Shown: piece by piece, positions 57,712 to 64,000 of the stretch
Numbering within the stretch: the stretch's first letter is position 1
How the letters are laid out: the number at the start of each line of letters is the position of its first letter
Origin: Thermoflavimicrobium dichotomicum
Lineage (GTDB): Bacteria; Bacillota; Bacilli; Thermoactinomycetales; Thermoactinomycetaceae
Length of the DNA stretch: 64,000 bases
NCBI RefSeq assembly: GCF_900114055.1
Contig: NZ_FORR01000009.1
Location: forward strand, 1 to 64,000
Reading direction: 5' to 3'
Notes under the pieces: model-generated
Seen by the model: the letters and a program-made list of their open reading frames with translations, nothing else
Databases searched by the model: none
What the model was told of the DNA's origin: nothing
Translations under genes and position numbers: made by a program

Positions 57712-58734
57712 CTAACTGTCTCGTGCTTCTACCTGAGGTGATATAGGAATATACAGAATTTCACCTTCTTCGATATAGTCCGATTGAAGTTGGTTGGCTT
57801 TGATCAGTTTCTCTGTTGAAATTTTAAATCTGTCTGCCAGATAATCAACTGATTCGTTTTTCTGCACAATAACCATTCGCATCGGTTTAAATGTCTCTTC
57901 TCTTGAACGTACAAGCCATCTGACCCATTCAGGTCCCTGTTGCTCCTCAGCTTGTACTTCATCCAAGCTCTCTTCTTCCAAATGGGGCTCAGCCAAGTCT
58001 TTTGGCTCATCTGCTGCCTGTGTGCTCTCTTTGTCCAATGAATTCGGAATCGATTGATCATCTTCCTGTGTATTCGCCCGTGCAGGTGAAACCAGATGAT
58101 CTTTTCTTTCTTTTTCCGAAGTCTGTTCCTTGCTCTGACGAATGTTTTCTTCCTTCTCTTCTTGCTGTGCTTGCACAGGTTCAGAACTTTCCTCAATGGG
58201 TGAGTAAGTGATCCTTTCTTCTTCATCTGCTTCCTGGAATTCTTCTTCATTGGGTTCTTCATAATGAAAGGCTACTTGGGCTGGTTCAGCGTAAAAAGCA
58301 GGCTCATTGGTTTGTAATTCATCTGCTTCTTTTTCAGGTTCTGGCAATAATCCATCAATAACCAACATCGCTTCAATCTTCATTTCAAACGGCGACAAAA
58401 CAGAATAGTCAAATGATTCAATCTCTGCTGAAATATGCTTCAGCTCAGCCCGATCGCTTGGAAGTGTTATTTCGACCGGGATGACATACGCTATCTCTTC
58501 CCGTTCCACTTCCTCCATGTCCGAGATGTGTACTTCCGGTTTGAAATCATCACCTAAATAAAATCCATTCAATCGTAAATAACCTTGAATCTTTAAATGT
58601 TGTCCTTCTTCTTTAATTTCTACATCTGGATATAAATCCAGTTCCAATAAGGTACCAATTCCCGGTTGTTGCGGATGCAGTCGAACCTTTTCAGAAATAT
58701 CAAAGCGGAGTTGCTGAAACTCCTGTTCTACCAA
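57712..58734 (-). CDS. spoVID: Stage VI sporulation protein D (SpoVID)
   Basis: SpoVID directs encasement of the spore by coat proteins. The protein has an N-terminal beta-rich domain (SGNL-like positions 1-140, LELDLYPDVEI, GYLRLNGFYLGD), a long acidic low-complexity middle and a C-terminal LysM domain near 290-335 (VIVQKNESVDYLADRF, ILYIPIS). A TTG start at 58734 was chosen because AAGGAGGG lies 7 bases upstream. An in-frame ATG at 58812 would add 26 residues but has no good site. It precedes ysxE. Confidence 0.85.
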   Translation of the reverse strand: MVEQEFQQLRFDISEKVRLHPQQPGIGTLLELDLYPDVEIKEEGQHLKIQGYLRLNGFYLGDDFKPEVHISDMEEVEREEIAYVIPVEITLPSDRAELKHISAEIESFDYSVLSPFEMKIEAMLVIDGLLPEPEKEADELQTNEPAFYAEPAQVAFHYEEPNEEEFQEADEEERITYSPIEESSEPVQAQQEEKEENIRQSKEQTSEKERKDHLVSPARANTQEDDQSIPNSLDKESTQAADEPKDLAEPHLEEESLDEVQAEEQQGPEWVRWLVRSREETFKPMRMVIVQKNESVDYLADRFKISTEKLIKANQLQSDYIEEGEILYIPISPQVEARDS

Positions 58735-58844
58735 GGAAATCCCTCCTTCGTATTCTTTGTCCATCAAAGGATCAAGGCCATCGATTTTGTACTGTATTGT
58801 ATCTATATGCATAGAAAATAAGTATATACCGCCAAGATATTTGC

Positions 58845-58876
58845 TAAAAAAACAGTCCAGCACTAAGGCTGGACTA
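58845..58876 (-). terminator. Terminator between hemL and spoVID
   Basis: AGTCCAGC and GCTGGACT stem, followed on the minus strand by seven T. It separates the hem genes from spoVID. Confidence 0.85.
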
Positions 58877-58886
58877 AAGTTTCCGC

Positions 58887-60179
58887 TTATTTAACCAATT
58901 GCTCTAAAGCATAGCGGTTCGCTTCAATGGTACGTTCGATATCTTCATCAGTATGTGCAGTTGATACAAACATGCCTTCAAACTGGGAAGGTGGCAATAA
59001 AATGCCCTGTTCTAACATGAAACGGAAATACTGTGCAAAACGTTCCAGATCGGACTGTTTTGCCTGATCATAGCTGATGACTTTTTCTCCTGTGAAAAAC
59101 AGGCAAACCATCGACCCTACGCGGTTGATATGATGTGGGATTCCCGCTTTTTCTGCATTTTCTCTAAAACCTTCTTCTAACCGTCTTCCTTTTTGTTCCA
59201 ATTCTTCGTAAGCAGCAGGTGTCATTTCTTCCAAAGTGGCTATTCCAGCTGCCATGGCAATCGGGTTCCCTGACAGTGTACCCGCCTGGTATACAGGTCC
59301 AGATGGTGCAATCAGATCCATGATCTCTTTTTTGCCGCCATACGCTCCGACTGGCAAACCTCCACCAATCACTTTCCCCATGGTTGTTAAATCCGGCGTC
59401 ACTTGATATTTTCCTTGTGCCGAATAATAATCGACCCTAAAACCGGTCATGACTTCATCAAAAATCAGCACGGTACCGTATTGTTCGGTAATCTCTCGCA
59501 ATCCTTCCAAAAATCCGGGTTGCGGAGGTACCACTCCCATATTTCCAGCTACAGGCTCGACGATGACTGCTGCAATATCTTCACCATATTTTTCAAAAGC
59601 AAGCTTGACACTTTCCAGATCGTTGTATGGTACCGCCAAGGTATGTTGTGCTGTCTGTTCCAATACGCCCGGGCTGTCAGGCAGTCCCAATGTTGCAACT
59701 CCTGAACCGGCCTTGATGAGGAGACTGTCTGAATGTCCATGATAACTGCCTTCAAATTTCAAGATCTTGCGGCGTTTCGTATATGCCCGTGCCAGACGCA
59801 ATGCACTCATCGTTGCTTCGGTTCCGGAATTTACCATCCGCACAATTTCGACAGAAGGCATTCGCTCAACGACCATGCGGGCCATTTGGGTTTCAAGTTC
59901 CGTTGGTGCACCAAAACTCGTCCCCTTTGCAGCCGTTTCCTGCACACGGCGAACCACCTTCGGATGGGCATGTCCCAGAATTAACGGTCCCCAAGAGCCA
60001 ATATAATCGATATATTCATTGCCATCGACATCAACAACGCGCGAGCCTTTTCCCTCTGCAATAAAAACTGGATTCATCCTGACCGACTTAAAAGCACGAA
60101 CAGGTGAATTGACTCCACCTGGAATTAATTTGAGGGCTTCTTGATAATTCGCTATCGACTTTTCATAACCCTTATGCAT
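58887..60179 (-). CDS. hemL: Glutamate-1-semialdehyde 2,1-aminomutase
   Basis: It produces 5-aminolevulinate in the C5 pathway of tetrapyrrole synthesis. The 430-residue PLP enzyme has [10 protein letters not shown] near 20-29, the cofactor Lys in [17 protein letters not shown] near 262-278, and [10 protein letters not shown] near 294-303. ATG 60179 has GGATGTGA 5 bases upstream and was preferred over an ATG 15 bases earlier. It is the last gene of the hem cluster here. Confidence 0.95.
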   Translation of the reverse strand: MHKGYEKSIANYQEALKLIPGGVNSPVRAFKSVRMNPVFIAEGKGSRVVDVDGNEYIDYIGSWGPLILGHAHPKVVRRVQETAAKGTSFGAPTELETQMARMVVERMPSVEIVRMVNSGTEATMSALRLARAYTKRRKILKFEGSYHGHSDSLLIKAGSGVATLGLPDSPGVLEQTAQHTLAVPYNDLESVKLAFEKYGEDIAAVIVEPVAGNMGVVPPQPGFLEGLREITEQYGTVLIFDEVMTGFRVDYYSAQGKYQVTPDLTTMGKVIGGGLPVGAYGGKKEIMDLIAPSGPVYQAGTLSGNPIAMAAGIATLEEMTPAAYEELEQKGRRLEEGFRENAEKAGIPHHINRVGSMVCLFFTGEKVISYDQAKQSDLERFAQYFRFMLEQGILLPPSQFEGMFVSTAHTDEDIERTIEANRYALEQLVK

Positions 60180-60321
60180 CGATCTCACATCCATTCCTCA
60201 CGAAATAACCTCAAATGAAAGTCTTCCTTTTCTCTGGTTATTTTAACGCAAAAAAGAAAAGTTCTCACGGAAGAGGAGGGAATTTTTTGCAACAATCTCA
60301 GGACAGGGTGATCCGTCTTTT

Positions 60322-60366
60322 TTTATCGAAAAATGTCGTGCAGAATATTTTTCCGCACGACATCGA
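60322..60366 (-). terminator. Terminator after hemB
   Basis: ATGTCGTGC and GCACGACAT form a 9-bp stem with AT-rich loop, followed by T residues. It lies between hemB and hemL. Confidence 0.75.
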
Positions 60367-60369
60367 TCT

Positions 60370-61347
60370 TTATCGCTCTTCTTTTAACCATCTGGCAATA
60401 TCTTTCGCATGGTAAGTGATAACCAAGTCAGCTCCGGCTCGTTTAAAAGCATGCATGGTCTCCATAACGACACCCTTCTCATCAATCCAGCCATTTTGAG
60501 CTGCTGCTTTGACCATGGAGTATTCTGCGCTTACATTATAGACTGCCACTGGGAGGTCAAACCGTTCTTTTACCCGATACACAATATCCATATAAGCCAG
60601 TCCTGGTTTTACCATAAGTATATCTGCGCCTTCTGCTACATCGGAAGCGGCTTCTCTCATCGCTTCTCTGGCATTGGCCGGATCCATTTGGTAGGTCCGC
60701 CGGTCACCAAACTGAGGTGTGGAATGTGCCGCATCCCGGAAAGGTCCATAATAGCTGGAAGCATATTTCACTGCATAGGACATGATCGGGATGTGATCAA
60801 ATCCTGCTTCATCCAGTCCTTTGCGAATAGCATAGACAAAACCATCCATCATATTGGAAGGAGCGATCATATCAGCTCCAGCTTTTGCCTGGGAAACGGC
60901 CGTCGACACCAATCGTTCGAGCGATCGGTCATTCACAATCACGCCATCTTCTACAATTCCACAGTGCCCATGGGAAGTATATTGGCACAAACATGTGTCT
61001 GCGATGACATACAAAGATGGCGCATTCTTTTTAATGCGGCCAATCGCTTTTTGGACGATTCCCTGTTCCGCATCCGCCTGACTGCCACATTCATCTTTTT
61101 CATGGGGAACACCAAACACAATGACGGATGGGATCCCCCATTCGACTACTTCCTGAATTTCTTCATCCAAACGATCTAAAGAAAAATGATAAACACCAGG
61201 CATAGAAGGGATTTCTTCTTTGATCCCTTCTCCTTCCACAACAAAAATAGGATAAATGAGATCACTCACTTGTACCTGATGTTCTCGAACCATTTTGCGA
61301 ATCGCTTCATTGGCACGCAAACGACGATGACGGATAAATGATTGCAT
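60370..61347 (-). CDS. hemB: Porphobilinogen synthase
   Basis: It condenses two 5-aminolevulinate molecules. The 325-residue enzyme has the zinc-binding [14 protein letters not shown] near residues 118-131 and the two active-site lysines in [18 protein letters not shown] near 193-210 (key part AVKYAS) and MVKPGLAY near 247-254. It follows the cobA-hemD fusion by 24 bases in the same direction. Confidence 0.97.
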   Translation of the reverse strand: MQSFIRHRRLRANEAIRKMVREHQVQVSDLIYPIFVVEGEGIKEEIPSMPGVYHFSLDRLDEEIQEVVEWGIPSVIVFGVPHEKDECGSQADAEQGIVQKAIGRIKKNAPSLYVIADTCLCQYTSHGHCGIVEDGVIVNDRSLERLVSTAVSQAKAGADMIAPSNMMDGFVYAIRKGLDEAGFDHIPIMSYAVKYASSYYGPFRDAAHSTPQFGDRRTYQMDPANAREAMREAASDVAEGADILMVKPGLAYMDIVYRVKERFDLPVAVYNVSAEYSMVKAAAQNGWIDEKGVVMETMHAFKRAGADLVITYHAKDIARWLKEER

Positions 61348-61371
61348 GATGATTGCCTCCCTACAGCATCT

Positions 61372-62886
61372 TTATGAAGTGGGTTGTAACTGCTTGGTGA
61401 TCCTTTCCAACAATCCTTCAATCGTATAGTTCTCTGCTATAACATCGACACGCAAACCCAGTTTTTCAGCAGTACTCGCTGTAATCGGTCCGATACAGGC
61501 AATCGTTGCCTGATTGAGCAGTGCAATTACATCATTGCAGCTGGACTTCAGTCCCTCAACCAGATTTTTTACAGTCGACGAGCTCGTAAATGTAATAATG
61601 TGGATTGCTCCTTCACGAAGCATCTCTATAATTTCTGTAGCATTCTCTATATTAGGGCGTGTTTCATAAGCATCGACAGCTGTTACATGGCAACCCATTT
61701 GTTCCAACTCTTGCGGTAAAACATTGCGAGCAATGTTCGCCCGTGGAATCAGAATCTCCTGTCCTGGTTGAATGAAGGGACGTAAACTTTCAACTAACGC
61801 TTCTGCCTTAAATTCACCAGGAAATACGTCTACCAACAATCCTTTTTCTCTCAAAGCTATAGCTGTCTTCTCCCCTACAGCGGCAATCCGTGCTTTTGCC
61901 ATTTGGCGAATATCGATCTTTTTTTCCAGTAAACGTTGGAAGAAAAATTTCACACCATTTGCGCTGGTAAAAATAACCCAATCGTATTCTCCCAGGCGAT
62001 CAAGGGCTCGATCCAATGGTTCCCAATCAGTCGGCGGGGTGATTTGGATGACAGGAAATTCCCATGCTTCTCCCCCTAACGCCTCAATTTTTTCAGCTAA
62101 CTCACTATTTTGACTACGTGACCGAGTCACTAACACACGTTTACCGAATAATGGTTTCTTTTCAAACCAGGAGATTTTCTCGCGAAGACGAACCACATTA
62201 CCCACGATAATAATCGCAGGAGAACGAAATTTTGCTTCTCTTGCCTTTTCTACAATATCTGCCAATGTTCCGACCAATGTTTCTTGCTCGACACGTGTTC
62301 CCCAGCGAATCAAAGCAATGGGTGTTTGCTCCGGGCGACCATGTTTGATCAACTCCTCCACAATCAATGGGAGATTACTGACCCCCATCAAAAAGACCAA
62401 CGTTTCCGTAGCCTGAGCAAGTAAACCCCATTGAACAGAAGAATATTTATGACCAGAAACAATGGCAAAAGAGGAATTGAAGTCCCGATGGGTGACAGGA
62501 ATACCCGCATAGGCTGGTACAGCAATGGCTGATGTAATCCCCGGAATTACTTCAAACGGGATTCCCTCAGCCGCCAAACGTTCTGCCTCTTCGCCTCCAC
62601 GCCCAAAAACGAACGGATCGCCGCCTTTGAGTCGAGTGACGATCTTTCCTTCTTTCGCTTTTTGCACAAGAATGTCATTGATTTCCTCTTGGGTATAAGT
62701 ATGGTGTTCCGGTGATTTTCCGACATAGATTCGTTCAGCATCAGAACGCGCATATCGCAATAATTGGGAACTGGCGAGGCGATCATAGACAATCACGTCT
62801 GCCCGTTTGATCGCCTCTTTTCCTTTGAGCGTAATCAAGCCAGGATCTCCTGGCCCCGCTCCTACCAGATAAACCAGCCCCATCAT
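61372..62886 (-). CDS. SUMT-uroporphyrinogen-III synthase fusion (CobA-HemD)
   Basis: The 504-residue protein joins two enzymes. Residues 1-250 are uroporphyrinogen-III C-methyltransferase, with YLVGAGPGDPGLITLKG near 5-21 and TRLKGGDPFVFGRGGEE near 83-99, leading to siroheme and cobalamin. Residues 255-500 are uroporphyrinogen-III synthase (HemD), with GKRVLVTRSR and FTSANGVKFF. The ATG at 62886 overlaps the hemC stop by 4 bases and has AAGGAG upstream. B. subtilis has HemD as a separate protein here, so the fusion is a distinguishing trait. Both product branches share one polypeptide. Confidence 0.93.
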   Translation of the reverse strand: MMGLVYLVGAGPGDPGLITLKGKEAIKRADVIVYDRLASSQLLRYARSDAERIYVGKSPEHHTYTQEEINDILVQKAKEGKIVTRLKGGDPFVFGRGGEEAERLAAEGIPFEVIPGITSAIAVPAYAGIPVTHRDFNSSFAIVSGHKYSSVQWGLLAQATETLVFLMGVSNLPLIVEELIKHGRPEQTPIALIRWGTRVEQETLVGTLADIVEKAREAKFRSPAIIIVGNVVRLREKISWFEKKPLFGKRVLVTRSRSQNSELAEKIEALGGEAWEFPVIQITPPTDWEPLDRALDRLGEYDWVIFTSANGVKFFFQRLLEKKIDIRQMAKARIAAVGEKTAIALREKGLLVDVFPGEFKAEALVESLRPFIQPGQEILIPRANIARNVLPQELEQMGCHVTAVDAYETRPNIENATEIIEMLREGAIHIITFTSSSTVKNLVEGLKSSCNDVIALLNQATIACIGPITASTAEKLGLRVDVIAENYTIEGLLERITKQLQPTS

Positions 62887-63809
62887 ACCACAATCTCCTT
62901 TTGTACTTGGGCTAAAAGCTGTCTGGCTCCCTGATCGATCAATTGCCCTGCCAGCTTTTGACCTAGTTCCCATTCATCTTGTCCAACCAAAGTAGCCTGA
63001 ATCACTTGTTTGCCACTTGGATCAGCGACAAGTCCACTCAGGTGAATCTGACCATCTACCCATTCAGCATAAGCTGCCAATGGTAAATGGCAACCGCCTT
63101 GGAAGGATTTCAAGAAAGCGCGTTCTGCCCGTACTGCTCTAGCTGTTTGTTCATGATTTAGTTTGACTAGCAACTCCAGCAATTCCTGATCATCCTCACG
63201 GCATTGAATCGCCAATGCCCCTTGTCCAACGGCTGGAAGCATCGTATCAGTAGATAAAATTTCTGTTACTTCCTCTTTCCAATTCATCCGCCGAAGACCT
63301 GCAGCTGCCAAAATAATCGCATCAAATTTGCCATCCCGCAATTTTTGCAATCGCGTATCGAGATTCCCACGAACCGGTTTTACCTGTAGATCTGGACGTC
63401 GGGCCAAAATCTGAGCCTGGCGCCGTAGACTGCTGGTACCCACGACTGCACCTGATGGCAACTCATCCAGAGTATATCCCTCCCGTGAAATCAAACAGTC
63501 ACGAGGATCTTCACGGAAAGGAATGGCTCCCACTACTAGCCCCTCAGGCATTTCAGCTGGCATATCTTTCATACTATGAACAGCAAAATCAATCCTTTTA
63601 TCCAATAAAGCCTGCTCAATCTCTTTGACAAACAAACCTTTGCCGCCCACTTTGGACAGCGTGACATTCAAGATACGATCACCTTTGGTCACAATTTTCT
63701 CTTGGCGAACCTGGACATCTGGGCAAATCTCCTTTAGTTGCTCAACCACCCAGTTGGTCTGGGTCAAAGCCAAAAGACTTTTTCTCGTTCCTACCACCAA
63801 CGGCCGCAT
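62883..63809 (-). CDS. hemC: Hydroxymethylbilane synthase (porphobilinogen deaminase)
   Basis: It polymerises four porphobilinogen units. The 308-residue enzyme has the start VVGTRKSLLALTQTNWV near 5-21, DLPAEM-type loop HSMKDMPAEM near 78-87 and the dipyrromethane-binding Cys in FQGGCHLPLAAYA near 234-246. ATG 63809 has AAAGGAGG 7 bases upstream. It is translationally coupled to the fusion gene downstream. Confidence 0.96.
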   Translation of the reverse strand: MRPLVVGTRKSLLALTQTNWVVEQLKEICPDVQVRQEKIVTKGDRILNVTLSKVGGKGLFVKEIEQALLDKRIDFAVHSMKDMPAEMPEGLVVGAIPFREDPRDCLISREGYTLDELPSGAVVGTSSLRRQAQILARRPDLQVKPVRGNLDTRLQKLRDGKFDAIILAAAGLRRMNWKEEVTEILSTDTMLPAVGQGALAIQCREDDQELLELLVKLNHEQTARAVRAERAFLKSFQGGCHLPLAAYAEWVDGQIHLSGLVADPSGKQVIQATLVGQDEWELGQKLAGQLIDQGARQLLAQVQKEIVV

Positions 63810-63823
63810 CCTCGTACCTCCTT

Positions 63824-64000
63824 TCAACACTGGGACTGAATCTCTTGCTCAATCCACTGCAGCATCCATTCCTTCGCCTGATTTGGATGCAATCGACAAA
63901 TATTGATCCACTTTGGCGAAATCAGTTCTTTCATCATTTTTCTGCGTTTTTCCTGATCCGGTACCCTTTTTTGAATATGAACTCGCATTTCATGGACGAG
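63824..64000 (-). CDS. Probable precorrin-2 dehydrogenase, C-terminal end (partial)
   Basis: The last 58 codons of a gene entering from the right. The segment VHEMRVHIQKRVPDQEKRRKMMKEL matches in pattern the C-terminal helical domain of SirC/CysG-type precorrin-2 dehydrogenases (core KRVPDQEKRRK). The remainder of the protein lies outside the window. It ends 15 bases before hemC, so siroheme synthesis (with the SUMT domain) is likely part of this hem operon. A hemX or hemA start is not seen. Confidence 0.55.
   Translation of the reverse strand, partial: LVHEMRVHIQKRVPDQEKRRKMMKELISPKWINICRLHPNQAKEWMLQWIEQEIQSQC

Noticed and set aside
57804-58262. 152-codon minus-strand frame inside spoVID
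   Set aside because: Its Lys/Arg-rich sequence is the shifted reading of the acidic Glu-rich middle of SpoVID.
60409-61179. 256-codon plus-strand frame inside hemB
   Set aside because: Antisense to hemB. His/Cys/Ile-rich composition is typical of such shadows.

Overview
The window looks like a chromosomal segment of an endospore-forming member of the Bacillales. The evidence is sporulation genes throughout (spoVB, spo0M-like, safA-like, spo0B, spoIVFA/spoIVFB, spoIIB-like, spoVID, ysxE), Gram-positive features (T-box valS, prp beside N-extended rpmA, minCD without minE) and gene order like the recJ-to-hem part of the Bacillus subtilis map. It is not B. subtilis: secD and secF are separate, hemD is fused to a SUMT domain, a type IV pilus fragment sits where comC lies, and mreBCD and relA are not in their usual places. 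A thermoactinomycete-type Bacillales is one possibility, but that is only a guess.

Layout: 1-450 holds what looks like the 5' end of a group II intron behind a terminator, plus a small zinc-ribbon gene. 0.6-15.1 kb: apt, recJ, secF, secD, comN, spoVB(+), a yrbG-like gene split by an in-frame TAG, yrzE(+), plsC-like, yajC, tgt, queA, a DUF2905 gene, ruvB, ruvA, ruvC. 15.2-26.6 kb: a winged-helix-like protein, YitT family, lipoprotein deacetylase, a decayed EamA transporter, spo0M-like, yebC, a split glutamine-dependent NAD synthetase pair, a CotS-like kinase homologue next to a SafA-like LysM protein, then a plus-strand GDSL/ABC cluster. 27-40.4 kb: pheA, pheB, a phosphatase(+), obg, spo0B, rpmA, prp, rplU, spoIVFB, spoIVFA, a deacetylase-like lipoprotein(+), minD, minC, radC, maf, spoIIB-like. 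40.5-44.8 kb: pilO, pilN, pilM, prepilin peptidase, pilT, without pilins, pilB or pilC. 45-55.6 kb: pepF, ecsAB(+), Sco, murC, folC, valS with a T-box. 56-64 kb: two small unannotated ORFs, ysxE, spoVID, hemL, hemB, cobA-hemD, hemC and the end of a probable precorrin-2 dehydrogenase.

Most genes are on the minus strand in tight operons with ATGA or TAATG overlaps, separated by clear rho-independent terminators.

The most unusual signal is a set of dispersed structured repeats. Family A (full length 122 bp, with inverted arms around CCGGTTTTCCTTTTC) and family B (about 150 bp, with a 14-bp-arm hairpin) occur at six loci. Each lies just 3' of the stop codon of a minus-strand gene (apt, yebC, pheA, spoIIB-like, pepF, ysxE), always in the same orientation and usually upstream of that gene's terminator. 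Two B copies differ by a compensatory base-pair change, and two loci are flanked by direct repeats. They look like small non-autonomous elements that end up in mRNA 3' regions.
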